DNA of 64,000 bases, from assembly GCF_014647495.1 (NCBI RefSeq), contig NZ_BMPH01000016.1:1-64000 (forward strand), written 5' to 3'. The DNA is from Glutamicibacter protophormiae. GTDB taxonomy: Bacteria > Actinomycetota > Actinomycetes > Actinomycetales > Micrococcaceae. Shown piece by piece: positions 8,457 to 17,340 of this stretch. A program made the translations under genes and the position numbers. Each line of letters opens with the position of its first letter. Position 1 is the stretch's first letter. The notes beneath the pieces were generated by a model, which had not been told where the DNA came from, did not search any database, and saw only the letters and a list, made by a program, of their open reading frames with translations.

Positions 8457-8568
8457 TCGCACTCTTTCTCCGCACGCACGCAATCAGCCGCCGGGACGCT
8501 CGAGGCCCGTTTGAGCACACCAAACCCACCGAAACGCAGATAAACCCAAAAGTTCCCCCGCATTTCAC

Positions 8569-8598
8569 TTGACCTGGCCACACAATCGGGCATAAAGT
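8569..8598 (+). promoter_or_regulatory. Promoter of the fructose PTS operon
   Basis: TTGACC at 8569-8574 and TAAAGT at 8593-8598, separated by 18 bases, lie about 50 bases before the DeoR regulator gene, which has its own good ribosome-binding site. This is the only clear promoter before the five-gene run. Confidence 0.5.
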
Positions 8599-8651
8599 CA
8601 TCTAAACACAGATCCATATGTTGCAGGTCATGAACCCCAGCGGAGGCAGAA

Positions 8652-9428
8652 ATGTTCGCCGAAGAACGACACCGGCTGATCACAGAGCAGCTCGCGGCCG
8701 ATGGAAAAGTCACCGTGGCGCAACTCGCCGACCGCTTCGACATCACCCGCGAAACCGTGCGCCGGGACCTGGCGCAGCTCGAATCCGAGAACCACTTGCG
8801 CCGCGTGCACGGCGGCGCCGTCGCCACCAGCGAGGCCAGCACCCGCGAGGAAAGCTACGTGGTGCGCACCGCAATCCACGCCGAGGCCAAGGCCCGCATC
8901 GCCCAGCGCGCGCTCAGCCTGATCCCGGTCTCCGAGGCCTCGGTCATCCTGGACGCCGGGACCAGCACCGAAATCCTGGCCGAGCGCATGCTCAAGACCA
9001 ACACCGGAAACGGCCTGCTGGTCATCACCCACGCGCTGCCCATCGCCTCGGTGCTCGTGCAGAGCCCGCACATCGCCCTGGAGCTGATCGGCGGACGCGT
9101 CCGCGGCATCACCGGCGCGGCCAGCGGCGCGCGCACCGCCCAGGAATACGCCAACTACCGCGCGGACATCGCCTTCATCGGAACCAACGGGCTTGATGCC
9201 GGCTTCGGGCTGAGCACCCCCGACCCGCTGGAAGCGGCCGTCAAGCGCTCCCTGGTTGCCAGCGCCCGCCGCGTGGTGCTGCTGGCCGACGGATCGAAGT
9301 TCGACCAGGAAACCCTGGTCCGCTTCGCCGCGCTGGACGCCATCGACACGCTGGTCACCGACCGGTTGCCGGGCGCCGAACTGGCCGCGGCGCTGGAAGC
9401 CGCCGAGGTCGAGGTGATCGTGGCATGA
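8652..9428 (+). CDS. fruR: DeoR-family transcriptional regulator of fructose utilisation
   Basis: Repressor-type protein of 258 residues. The N-terminal winged helix is typical of the family: RHRLITEQLAADGKVTVAQL, then DITRETVRRDLAQLE and LRRVHGGAV. The C-terminal sugar-phosphate sensor domain (DeoRC) shows ILDAGTSTEILAERM and ALELIGGRVRGITGAASG, followed by ADIAFIGTNGLD. Its start is preceded by GCGGAGGC. It heads an operon with 1-phosphofructokinase and the fructose PTS permease, so fructose 1-phosphate or a related sugar phosphate is the likely inducer. The stop overlaps the next start. Confidence 0.9.
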   Translation: MFAEERHRLITEQLAADGKVTVAQLADRFDITRETVRRDLAQLESENHLRRVHGGAVATSEASTREESYVVRTAIHAEAKARIAQRALSLIPVSEASVILDAGTSTEILAERMLKTNTGNGLLVITHALPIASVLVQSPHIALELIGGRVRGITGAASGARTAQEYANYRADIAFIGTNGLDAGFGLSTPDPLEAAVKRSLVASARRVVLLADGSKFDQETLVRFAALDAIDTLVTDRLPGAELAAALEAAEVEVIVA

Positions 9429-10414
9429 TCGTCACCCTGACCTGCAACCCGGCGCTGGACAAGACCATCGAGCTGGAGTCCGCGCTGGTGCCCGGGGCCG
9501 TGCAGCGCGCCGAATCCAGCCACCTGCAAGCGGCCGGCAAGGGCGTGAACGTCACCCGGGCCATCACGGCGTCGGGCGGGCAGTCCCTGGCCCTGCTGCC
9601 CGGGGATGCCGCCGATCCGCTGGTCATGGCCCTGGCCGCCGACCAGCTCCCGCACCGCGCGCTGCCCATCGCGGCCCCGCTGCGCACCAACATCACGCTG
9701 GTTGACCGCCAGGGCACCACCACCAAGATCAACGAACCGGGCCCGGTGCTCGGCGCCGCCACCCTGGCCCAGCTGGAACTGCTGATCATCCAGGAACTGG
9801 CCGCCACCCGGGCCACCTGGCTGGTGCTGGCCGGATCGCTGCCTCCCGGGGTCCCGGAGGACTACTACGCCACGCTGACCGCACGGCTGCGCGAGCGCCT
9901 GGGCAGCAGCTGCCCGAAGATCGCGGTGGACACCTCCGGCGCACCGCTGCGCCAGCTGTTCGCGCACGGCCCGCAGCACGTGCCGGACCTGCTCAAGCCC
10001 AACGGCGAGGAACTGGCCGAACTGGCCGGATCCACGCTGACCGAGGAAGAGCTGGAAGCCTCCCCGCAGCTCACGGCCCGCACCAGCGCCACGCTGCTGG
10101 AGCGCGGGGCCGGGGCGGTGCTCGCCACGCTGGGCGCCGCCGGGGCGGTGCTGTCCACCCCCGACGGCGCCTGGCATGGAATCCATGACCCGGTCACCGT
10201 GCGCAGCACCGTGGGCGCCGGGGATTCATCGTTGGCCGGCTATCTGCTGGCAGATACGGCGGGGGCGGACCCGGCGCAGAAGCTGCGCCTGGCCATCGCC
10301 TACGGGACGGCCGCGGCCTCGCTGCCCGGCTCGACCATTCCCACCCGCCACGACCTCCGCACGGACGCTGTCGCCGTCACCGATCTCACGCCAAGACAAG
10401 GATCCCAACCATGA
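9425..10414 (+). CDS. fruK: 1-phosphofructokinase
   Basis: PfkB-family sugar kinase of 329 residues. It phosphorylates the fructose 1-phosphate delivered by the PTS to fructose 1,6-bisphosphate. Motifs seen are LTCNPALDKTIEL at the N-terminus, AAGKGVNVTRAI, NEPGP, VLAGSLPPGVP, and the ATP-site/catalytic segment STVGAGDSSLAGYL with the catalytic Asp. Its ATG overlaps the regulator's stop by four bases and its own stop overlaps the permease start by four, so the three are tightly coupled. The downstream product is used by the class II aldolase, also encoded in this window. Confidence 0.94.
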   Translation: MIVTLTCNPALDKTIELESALVPGAVQRAESSHLQAAGKGVNVTRAITASGGQSLALLPGDAADPLVMALAADQLPHRALPIAAPLRTNITLVDRQGTTTKINEPGPVLGAATLAQLELLIIQELAATRATWLVLAGSLPPGVPEDYYATLTARLRERLGSSCPKIAVDTSGAPLRQLFAHGPQHVPDLLKPNGEELAELAGSTLTEEELEASPQLTARTSATLLERGAGAVLATLGAAGAVLSTPDGAWHGIHDPVTVRSTVGAGDSSLAGYLLADTAGADPAQKLRLAIAYGTAAASLPGSTIPTRHDLRTDAVAVTDLTPRQGSQP

Positions 10415-12438
10415 GCGATCTGATCACCCCCGGGCTCGTCGCCCTGGACGTCCACCTGGGCGCCACCGCCCACGACGTCATCACGCATCTGGCCAACCAG
10501 ATCACCGCACAGGGCCGGGCCACCGACGCCGCGGAACTGGCCGAGCACGCGCTGGCCCGCGAGGCGAAGACCGCCACCGGCGTGCCCGGCGGCATCGCCA
10601 TCCCGCACTGCCGTTCGGCCGCGGTCACCGCCCCGACCCTGGCCATGGCCCGGCTGGCCGACCCGGTGGACTTCGGCGCCAAGGACGGCCCGGCGGACCT
10701 CGTCTTCTTCATCGCCGCCCCGGAAGGCGCGGACAAGGACCACCTGAAACTGCTGTCCAGGCTGGCCCGCGCGCTGGTCAAGAAGAGCTTCACCGCCGCG
10801 CTGCGCGAGGCGCAAAGCAACCAGGAGATCGTGGACCTGGTCTCCGAGGTCATCTCCGACGCCCCGGCCGCACCGGCAGCAGCCCCTGCAGCGGCACCGG
10901 CCCCGACTGAACCGGCCGCGGCCAAGCGCCCGAAGGTCGTCGCGGTCACCGCCTGCCCGACCGGCATCGCCCACACCTACATGGCCGCCGATGCGCTGGC
11001 CCAGGCCGCGCAGGAGCTGGGCATCGACTTCGCCGTGGAAACCCAGGGGTCCTCCGGGTCGACCCCGCTGGATCCGGCGCTGATCAGGGACGCCGACGCA
11101 GTGATCTTCGCCGTTGACGTGGATGTGCGCGACCGCGGGCGCTTCGCCGGCAAGCCGGTCATCCAGGTGCCGGTCAAGCGCGGCGTGGACGAGCCGGCCA
11201 AGCTGCTCGCCGACGCGGTGGCGGCCTCCACCGACCCCCAGGCCCGCCGGGTGCCCGCCGCTTCCGCGCAGGAATCCGCGGACACCGCGGAGTCGAAAAA
11301 GGAGAGCTTCGGCGGCGGGCTGAAGCGCGCGCTGCTCACCGGCGTGTCCTACATGATCCCCTTCGTTGCCGGCGGAGGCCTGCTGATCGCGCTGGGCTTC
11401 CTGCTCGGCGGCTACGCCATCACCGACGTGGCGGACGCCTATCTGGGCGAGAACACGCTGTGGCACCTGCCCGATGCCGGGCTGGCCGCCTATCTGGGCG
11501 CCGCCGCCTTCAAGATCGGCTCGCTGTCCATGGGCTTCCTGGTTCCGGCGCTGGCCGGCTACATCGCCTACGCCTACGCGGACCGTCCGGGCATCGCCCC
11601 GGGCTTCACCGCCGGCGCGGTGGCCGGCTTCATGGGCGCCGGGTTCATCGGCGGCATCGTCGGCGGCGTGATCGCCGGCCTGGCCTGCCGCTGGATCAAC
11701 TCCTGGCCGGTCCCGCGCTGGCTGCGCGGGCTGATGCCGGTGGTCATCGTGCCGCTGCTGGGCTCCATCATCGCTTCCGGGCTGATGTTCCTGGTGCTCG
11801 GCGGGCCGATCGCGCGCCTGACCGTAGCGCTGAACGACTGGCTCTCGGGCATGTCCGGTGTGGCCGCCGCGGGCCTGGGCCTGATCCTGGGACTCATGAT
11901 GGCCGTGGACCTGGGCGGCCCGGTCAACAAGGTGGCCTACTCCTTCGCCGTGGCCGGCCTGGGCGCCGGATCCCTGGCGGAGAACCCCGCACCGCTGATG
12001 ATCATGGCCGCAGTGATGGCCGCCGGCATGGTGCCGCCGCTGGCCATGGCCCTGGCCACCGTGATCGCCCCGAGGCTGTTCAGCGGGGCCGAACGCGAAA
12101 ACGGCAAGGCCGCCTGGCTGCTGGGCGCCGCCTTCATCTCCGAGGGCGCCATCCCGTTCGCCGCGGCCGACCCGCTGCGCGTCATCCCGGCCTCCATGGT
12201 GGGCGCCGGCGTGACCGGCTCGCTGATCATGGTCTTCAACGTGGTCAGCCAGGCCCCGCACGGCGGCATCTTCGTCTTCTTCGCGATGAACAACACCTGG
12301 CCGTTCTTCCTGTTGGCCACCGTCATTGGTACCGTGATCTCAGCGCTGCTGGTCATCGTCCTGAAGAAGTTCGTCCGCAAGGCCCCGGCCGCGCAGGTCC
12401 AGCCGGCGGCCGCGCAATCGGCAGGAGTGGCAGCATGA
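10411..12438 (+). CDS. fruA: Fructose-specific PTS enzyme IIABC
   Basis: Fused phosphotransferase permease of 675 residues. The order is EIIA (about residues 1-150, phosphorylated His66 in GIAIPHCRS), an Ala/Pro-rich linker, EIIB (about 170-270, phosphorylated Cys182 in TACPTGIAHTYMA), and the EIIC membrane domain (about 300-660) with GGLLIALGFLLGG, FIGGIVGGVIAGL and AVDLGGPVNKVAY. It imports fructose as fructose 1-phosphate. The short C-terminal Ala/Gln tail resembles those of other actinobacterial FruA proteins. The ATGA overlaps on both sides place it in the middle of the operon. Confidence 0.94.
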   Translation: MSDLITPGLVALDVHLGATAHDVITHLANQITAQGRATDAAELAEHALAREAKTATGVPGGIAIPHCRSAAVTAPTLAMARLADPVDFGAKDGPADLVFFIAAPEGADKDHLKLLSRLARALVKKSFTAALREAQSNQEIVDLVSEVISDAPAAPAAAPAAAPAPTEPAAAKRPKVVAVTACPTGIAHTYMAADALAQAAQELGIDFAVETQGSSGSTPLDPALIRDADAVIFAVDVDVRDRGRFAGKPVIQVPVKRGVDEPAKLLADAVAASTDPQARRVPAASAQESADTAESKKESFGGGLKRALLTGVSYMIPFVAGGGLLIALGFLLGGYAITDVADAYLGENTLWHLPDAGLAAYLGAAAFKIGSLSMGFLVPALAGYIAYAYADRPGIAPGFTAGAVAGFMGAGFIGGIVGGVIAGLACRWINSWPVPRWLRGLMPVVIVPLLGSIIASGLMFLVLGGPIARLTVALNDWLSGMSGVAAAGLGLILGLMMAVDLGGPVNKVAYSFAVAGLGAGSLAENPAPLMIMAAVMAAGMVPPLAMALATVIAPRLFSGAERENGKAAWLLGAAFISEGAIPFAAADPLRVIPASMVGAGVTGSLIMVFNVVSQAPHGGIFVFFAMNNTWPFFLLATVIGTVISALLVIVLKKFVRKAPAAQVQPAAAQSAGVAA

Positions 12439-14126
12439 GCACGCAGCAGGTTTCCTACCACGGCGTAGGCGTCAGCGCCGGGCGCGTCATCGGACCGGTG
12501 CTGCGCATGCCCGATCCCATCGCGGCCCCGTCCGACGGCGCCCCGCTGCCGGAGGGAAGCACCGCGCAGGCTGAAATCGAGCGCCTCACCGCTGCCACGC
12601 AGTCCGTCGCCGCGCAGCTCAAGGCACGAGCGGCCACCGCCACCGGGGATGCCCAGGGGGTGCTGAAGGCCACCGCGCTGATGGCCAGCGACCGCACGCT
12701 GCTCAAGTCCGCCAGCACCCTGGTCTCCGGCGGTACCTGCGCCGAATCGGCCATCTGGGAGGCCGCCGATGCGGTGGCGACCCAGCTGGCCGCGCTGGGC
12801 GGCTACATGGCCGAACGCGCCGGCGACGTGCTGGATGTGCGCGCCCGCATCGTGGCCGAGCTGCGCGGGGTCCCTGCCCCGGGCATCCCCGACTCCCAAG
12901 AGCCGTTTGTGCTGGCCGCGGTGGATCTGGCCCCGGCCGACACCGCCACCCTGGATCCGGCCAAGGTGCTGGCCCTGGTCACCTCCGACGGGGGCCCGCA
13001 GTCGCACACCGCGATCATCGCCCGCTCGCTGGGCCTGCCGGCCATCGTCGCCGCCACCGGCACCACCGCGCTGCGCGACGGCATGCAGGTCTTCGCCGAC
13101 GGCATCAGCGGCACCGTGACCACCAACCCGGGCGCGGAACAGGAACATCTGGCCGCCACCTACGCGAACCGCGAACCGCTGCCGGACTTCGACGGCCACG
13201 GCGTGCTGGCCGACGGGCATCCGGTCCCGCTGCTGGCCAATGTGGGCGGGGGCAAGGACGCGCAGGCCGCCGCGGCCGCCGGCGCCCAGGGTGTGGGCCT
13301 GCTGCGCACCGAGTTCTGCTTCCTGGGCCGCGATGCCGAGCCGACGCACGAGGAACAGGTTCAAGCCTATGGCGCGGTGTTCGAAGCCTTCGCCGGCAAG
13401 AAGGTCGTGGTCCGCACGCTGGACGCCGGGGCGGACAAGCCGCTGCCGTTCCTGACCGATACCACCGAGCCGAACCCCGCCCTGGGCGTGCGCGGCTACC
13501 GCACCGACGCAGCCAGCCCCGGCGTGCTGGCCCGCCAGCTGGCGGCCATCGCGCAGGCGGCCGCGGAGCACCAGGCCGAGGTCTGGACCATGGCGCCGAT
13601 GATCTCCACCCCGGCCGAGGCCGGCGCCTTCGCGGCCATGGTGTCTGCGGCGGGGCTGCCCACCGGCGGCACCATGATCGAGGTTCCCTCCGCCGCGGTG
13701 CTGGCCGGCGGGATCCTGTCGCGCTGCGATTTCGTTTCGCTGGGCACCAACGACCTGACCCAGTACACCATGGCTGCCGACCGCCAGCTCGGCACCATGG
13801 CCGAACTGAACGACCCCTGGCAGCCGGCGGTCCTGCACCTGGTCAAGGCCACCGCCGAGGGCGCCCTGGACGCCGGCGGCAAGCCGGTGGGCGTGTGCGG
13901 CGAAGCCGCGGCGGACCCGGCCCTGGCGGTGGTGCTGGTGGGCCTGGGCGTGAACACGCTGTCCATGAACAAACGGGCCCTGCCGCCGGTCGCGGCGGTG
14001 CTGCGCACGGTGGACCTGCCCGCCGCCCAACGCCTGGCCGCGCTGGCCCTGGAGGCCGATTCGGCTTCCGAAGCCCGCCGGCTCGTCCGCGCCGAACTGC
14101 CCGAGCTGGACCGCTTCGGCCTTTAA
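12435..14126 (+). CDS. ptsI: PTS phosphoenolpyruvate-protein phosphotransferase, Enzyme I
   Basis: General PTS kinase of 563 residues that passes phosphate from phosphoenolpyruvate to HPr. The phospho-histidine is His191 in GGPQSHTAIIARSLGLPAIV. The C-terminal PEP-binding barrel shows GVGLLRTEFCFLGRDAEPT, VVRTLDAGADKPLPF, PNPALGVRGYR and the conserved GEAAADP near the end. The start is the ATG overlapping the fruA stop; a much longer upstream frame is the fruA gene read out of frame. Placing Enzyme I inside a fructose operon is common in actinobacteria, where fructose is often the main PTS sugar. Confidence 0.94.
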   Translation: MSTQQVSYHGVGVSAGRVIGPVLRMPDPIAAPSDGAPLPEGSTAQAEIERLTAATQSVAAQLKARAATATGDAQGVLKATALMASDRTLLKSASTLVSGGTCAESAIWEAADAVATQLAALGGYMAERAGDVLDVRARIVAELRGVPAPGIPDSQEPFVLAAVDLAPADTATLDPAKVLALVTSDGGPQSHTAIIARSLGLPAIVAATGTTALRDGMQVFADGISGTVTTNPGAEQEHLAATYANREPLPDFDGHGVLADGHPVPLLANVGGGKDAQAAAAAGAQGVGLLRTEFCFLGRDAEPTHEEQVQAYGAVFEAFAGKKVVVRTLDAGADKPLPFLTDTTEPNPALGVRGYRTDAASPGVLARQLAAIAQAAAEHQAEVWTMAPMISTPAEAGAFAAMVSAAGLPTGGTMIEVPSAAVLAGGILSRCDFVSLGTNDLTQYTMAADRQLGTMAELNDPWQPAVLHLVKATAEGALDAGGKPVGVCGEAAADPALAVVLVGLGVNTLSMNKRALPPVAAVLRTVDLPAAQRLAALALEADSASEARRLVRAELPELDRFGL

Positions 14127-14164
14127 CCGCATCCCTGCACCATCTGGAAAACAAAGGAGCCACC

Positions 14165-14443
14165 ATGGCAGAACGTCAAGCAGTCATCGGAAGCCGCGTG
14201 GGGCTGCATGCCCGCCCGGCAGCCATCTTCGCCGAGGCCGCGGCCGAGGCCCCGGTAGAAGTCACCATCGCCCTGGAAGGCGAACCGGCCGAGGACGCAC
14301 TGGATGCCTCGAGCATCCTTTCGCTGATGGGACTGGGCGCCGAATACGGCACCACCGTCATCCTGCGCGCCGAGGGCGAGGGCGCCGAGGCGGCCCTGGA
14401 CGAGCTGGCCAAGGTCCTGGAAACCGACCACGACTCCGAGTAG
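14165..14443 (+). CDS. ptsH: HPr family phosphocarrier protein
   Basis: Small cytoplasmic phosphocarrier of 92 residues. His15 in GLHARPAA receives phosphate from Enzyme I and passes it to EIIA. The regulatory-serine region is DASSILSLMGLG, with Ser at the expected place, although HPr kinase is normally absent from actinobacteria. An AAAGGAG ribosome-binding site precedes the ATG by five bases. A strong terminator follows, so this is the last gene of the fructose operon and the operon encodes a self-sufficient phosphorelay. Confidence 0.94.
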   Translation: MAERQAVIGSRVGLHARPAAIFAEAAAEAPVEVTIALEGEPAEDALDASSILSLMGLGAEYGTTVILRAEGEGAEAALDELAKVLETDHDSE

Positions 14444-14458
14444 TTCCACCGGCTGGCC

Positions 14459-14504
14459 ACGGCGCCGGCGACCCGGGTGCTCCCTGGGCCGCCGGCGCCG
14501 TTTT
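14459..14504 (+). terminator. Rho-independent terminator of the fructose PTS operon
   Basis: The 12-base stem ACGGCGCCGGCG pairs with CGCCGGCGCCGT across a 19-base loop and is followed by TTTT, beginning 16 bases after the ptsH stop. Confidence 0.88.
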
Positions 14505-14531
14505 CCGCCTCGGCACCCCCGAAAATAGTGG

Positions 14532-14563
14532 TTGACAAATCCCAATCATCGGCCTGATGATTG
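14532..14563 (+). promoter_or_regulatory. Promoter with overlapping operator for MFS gene
   Basis: TTGACA at 14532-14537 is a consensus -35. A perfect inverted repeat, CAATCATC-N5-GATGATTG at 14543-14563, covers the spacer and the -10 region (TGATGA at 14555-14560). A repressor binding here would block the promoter. The regulator is not adjacent. Confidence 0.5.
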
Positions 14564-14593
14564 AGTTCTCACACTTGGGGACGGGAGATTGTC

Positions 14594-15894
14594 GTGAGCA
14601 CCTTGACGACTTCCATACTGCGTCTGGTCAGGCCATTTTCACAACGGGACTATGCGCTGCTGGCCGGCGCCATGGTCACCTCCACCTTCGCCTCGGGCAT
14701 GTGGGCCGTGGCCATGGTCTACCAGGTGCGCGCGCTGGGCGGCGGGCCGATGGAACTGTCCGTGGTCGCCACCGTGAACAGCGTCGGACTGCTGGCGCTG
14801 GTGCTGGTCGGCGGGATTGCCGCCGACCGCTATTCCAGCCGGAAGATCGTGATCCGCGTCCAGGGGCTGCACCTGGTCGTCATGTCCGGCACCGCGGCGC
14901 TGTCGCTGACCGGCGCGGTGCAGCTGTGGCACCTGGCCGTCACCGGCTTCTTCTCCGGGGCCGGGGCGGCCTTCTTCTACCCGGCCTATTCGGCGCTGCT
15001 GCCGAGGATGCTGCCCGGGGAGCAGCTGCTGGCCGCGAACGGGCTGGAGGGAACGGTCCGCCCGGTCGTGCAGACCGCACTGGGGCCCATGGCGCGGGTT
15101 TCCTGGTCGCCCTGGTCTCCCCCGCCCACGCGATCCTCGGGGTGGCCCTGTGCCACCTGGCGGCGCTGGCAGTGCTGCAGTTCATCCGGCGGCGCCCGGA
15201 GTACGACGCCGCTGCCCCGGAGGACGAGCAGGGCCAACCCGGCATCCTGGCGCAGCTGCGCCAGGGCGTGGGCTATACGATGCGCACCCGATGGCTGCGC
15301 TGGACGCTGCTGTTCTCGGCGGTCTCGGTGTTCTCCTTCATCGGGCCCTTCGAGGTGCTGCTGCCGTTCATCGTCGGCGACCAGCTGCACGGGGACGCCA
15401 CGCTGTTCGGCTACGCGTTGGCGTTCTTCGGAATCGGCTCGGCGGCGGGCTCGCTGCTGATCGCCTCCTCGCGGTTCCCCCGGCGCTACCTGAGCCTGAT
15501 GACCGCGTACTGGTGCCTTGGCACGCTGCCGCTGGCCCTGGTCGGCTACGTCGACGCGTCCTGGCTGCTCTTCGCGATCCTTGCGGTCTTCGGCCTGACC
15601 GACGCGGCGGGCATGGTCATCTGGGGCACGCTGCTGCAGCGGCGCGTCCCGAAGCGCCTGCTGGGGAGGATTTCCAGCCTGGACTTCTTCGTCTCGCTGG
15701 CATTGATGCCGGTGTCCATGGCGGTGGCCGGCCCGCTGAGCCAGGTGCTGAGCCTGCAGGCCATCTTCGTCTTCGCGGGGGTCATCTCCCCGATCTTCGG
15801 GATCATCGCCTGGAAGGCGGGGAAGTTCGCCAAGGACGAGCTGGCCAATCCGCTGGATTCCCCGGACCCCGTGGCCGAACTGGAAAGCAGCTAG
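14594..15894 (+). pseudogene. MFS transporter, interrupted by a frameshift
   Basis: A 12-helix major facilitator transporter of about 430 residues is encoded, but in two frames. From the GTG at 14594 (GGGAG six bases upstream) the first frame gives RDYALLAGAMVTSTFAS, GGIAADRYSSRKIVI and GLEGTVRPVVQTALGP, with motif A-like AADRYSSRK. After about 15091-15100 family-like sequence continues only in another frame (GFLVALVSPAHAILG to WKAGKFAKDELANP). The pattern is a single missing base near GGCGCGGGTT. It resembles MFS_3/enterobactin-exporter-like efflux proteins. It is either a genuine pseudogene, a recent lesion or a sequencing error in a GC-rich run; the rest of both halves shows no other damage. 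Confidence 0.8.
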
Positions 15895-15967
15895 TATTTT
15901 GCCGAAAACTCGGCGCAGGCTGCGTGGCTTCGCCCAGATGCGGCGCGAAAAGCGAGATGGTGGACGC

Positions 15968-16726
15968 ATGAGGTCTTCGTCCACCATCTTGTTGCGCGGC
16001 GCCGCGTTGCTGCTGAGCCTCGGACTGCTCACCGGATGCGCTTCCAGCCCCGCCACGTCCGAAACATCGAGCGCCCCTCCGGAGGAAAGCGCCGCTCCGG
16101 TCGACTGCGCCGTCGCCAAGTGCGTGGCGCTCACCTTCGACGACGGGCCGGGAGAGTTCACCGACCAGCTGCTGGATGAGCTGCAGGAGGCCAAGGCCCC
16201 GGCCACCTTCTTCATGGTGGGCAAGAACGTGGGCAAGTACCCGGACACCGTCAAGCGCATGGTCGCCGAGGGCCACGAGCTGGGCAACCACACCTGGGAC
16301 CATGCGGATATCACGACGCTGACCAAGGAGAAGATCGAGCACGAGGTCCAATGGACCGACGAGGCCATCGAGAAGGCCGCGGGGCAGACCCCTGATGTGC
16401 TGCGCCCGCCCTATGGCAGCCACGGGGCGGTCTACGACCGGCTGATCCCCTACCCGCTGGTGCTGTGGGACGTGGACACCCTGGACTGGAAGCACCACGA
16501 TCCGGTGAAGACCGTGAAGATCGCGCTCGATGAGGCCAAGCCCGGGTCGATCATCCTCATGCACGACATCCACGAGAGCTCGGTCGAGGCGGTCCCGGAT
16601 CTGGTCGCGAAGCTCACCGCGCAGGGCTACACCCTGGTGACGGTCGACCAGCTCTTCGCCGGCAGCGACTTCGTTCCCGGCGCGGCCTACGAGCGCGGCG
16701 CGCACCAGGCGGCCGCCGGGGACTGA
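15968..16726 (+). CDS. Polysaccharide deacetylase family lipoprotein, paralogue
   Basis: Protein of 252 residues with a lipoprotein signal (LLTGC, Cys24) and a CE4/NodB domain starting near residue 50. Motifs match those of the gene at 7599: TFDDGPG, NHTWDHAD, RPPYGSHG, LWDVDTLDWKHHDP and SIILMHDIHESSVEAVP. The shared AKCVALTFDDGPG core and near-identical C-terminal blocks show the two are paralogues. The start chosen is the ATG directly before the signal peptide, with a weak GGTGG behind it; an upstream in-frame start would spoil the signal peptide. Probable role: deacetylation of an envelope glycan. Confidence 0.9.
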   Translation: MRSSSTILLRGAALLLSLGLLTGCASSPATSETSSAPPEESAAPVDCAVAKCVALTFDDGPGEFTDQLLDELQEAKAPATFFMVGKNVGKYPDTVKRMVAEGHELGNHTWDHADITTLTKEKIEHEVQWTDEAIEKAAGQTPDVLRPPYGSHGAVYDRLIPYPLVLWDVDTLDWKHHDPVKTVKIALDEAKPGSIILMHDIHESSVEAVPDLVAKLTAQGYTLVTVDQLFAGSDFVPGAAYERGAHQAAAGD

Positions 16727-16732
16727 GCCGGG

Positions 16733-17164
16733 TCAGGGAGCGGTTTCGGCGTACATGCGCAGCTGGTCCAGCTTGTCCTCCTCGCTTTCGCGCACGTGCC
16801 CGGCCAGCTCCTCGCACTCCTCGACACTCAAATCGGGGTTGATGATCGCCACCTGCAGCACCACCTCGGTGTATCCGGCGTCGTCCTTCAGGTCGTAGCG
16901 GTAGGACAGGCCATCCGGGTTCTGCGAGGTGTGCAGCACCAGCAGCCGGTTCTCGATCAGATCGCGAACCTCGTACCGGCGCTCGTGCCCGGCGACCCGG
17001 TAGGTCAGGGTGGTCCCCACACGCAGCTGGGGGTCATCCGAATGCATGGATCCGATGCCGTGCATCCACAAGGGCGCCGCCGCCCAGTCGGTCAGCAGCT
17101 CCCAGACGCGGTGCACCGGAAGATGGATGGTCACGGTGCTCTCGAACACGCTGAACTGGCTCAT
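16733..17164 (-). CDS. SRPBCC family protein
   Basis: Protein of 143 residues with the START/Bet v1-like helix-grip fold typical of polyketide cyclase/dehydrase-type proteins. Characteristic are the N-terminal ESTVTIHLPVHRVWELLTDW with PLWMHGI, the central strands TTLTYRVAGHERRYEVRDLI, and a long C-terminal helix from SVEECEELAGHVRESEEDKL. Such proteins bind hydrophobic ligands, but there is no catalytic motif to name a substrate. It is convergent with the deacetylase gene and appears to be a single-gene unit. Confidence 0.75.
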   Translation of the reverse strand: MSQFSVFESTVTIHLPVHRVWELLTDWAAAPLWMHGIGSMHSDDPQLRVGTTLTYRVAGHERRYEVRDLIENRLLVLHTSQNPDGLSYRYDLKDDAGYTEVVLQVAIINPDLSVEECEELAGHVRESEEDKLDQLRMYAETAP

Positions 17165-17258
17165 ACCGGCATCGTCCCATCCAGCGCCCGTCTTGCCAAG
17201 GGGCGGGCATCGGGAACCGCCCGGGCCGGGAGCGGCGGGCCCTGCGTGCAGACGGCAC

Positions 17259-17301
17259 AGGCCGGTTCGCGCGGCGCCCGTGGCGCTGCGTGAACCGGCC
17301 T
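17259..17301. terminator. Hairpin between convergently spaced minus-strand genes
   Basis: AGGCCGGTTC at 17259-17268 pairs with GAACCGGCCT at 17292-17301, and the inner bases add a near-complete GC-rich extension. It follows the gene ending at 17341 on the minus strand. No long T-run is present, so termination strength is uncertain. Confidence 0.5.
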
Positions 17302-17340
17302 GCGGCCTTTCCTCCCGGCGCGGCGGCCGGGCGGGAGGAT

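Noticed and set aside
10300-12261. A 653-codon minus-strand frame opposite fruA
   Set aside because: The fruA product is unmistakable; the antisense product has no family features.
11937-14132. A 731-codon minus-strand frame opposite the Enzyme I gene
   Set aside because: Shadow of ptsI; no start signal and no recognisable motifs.
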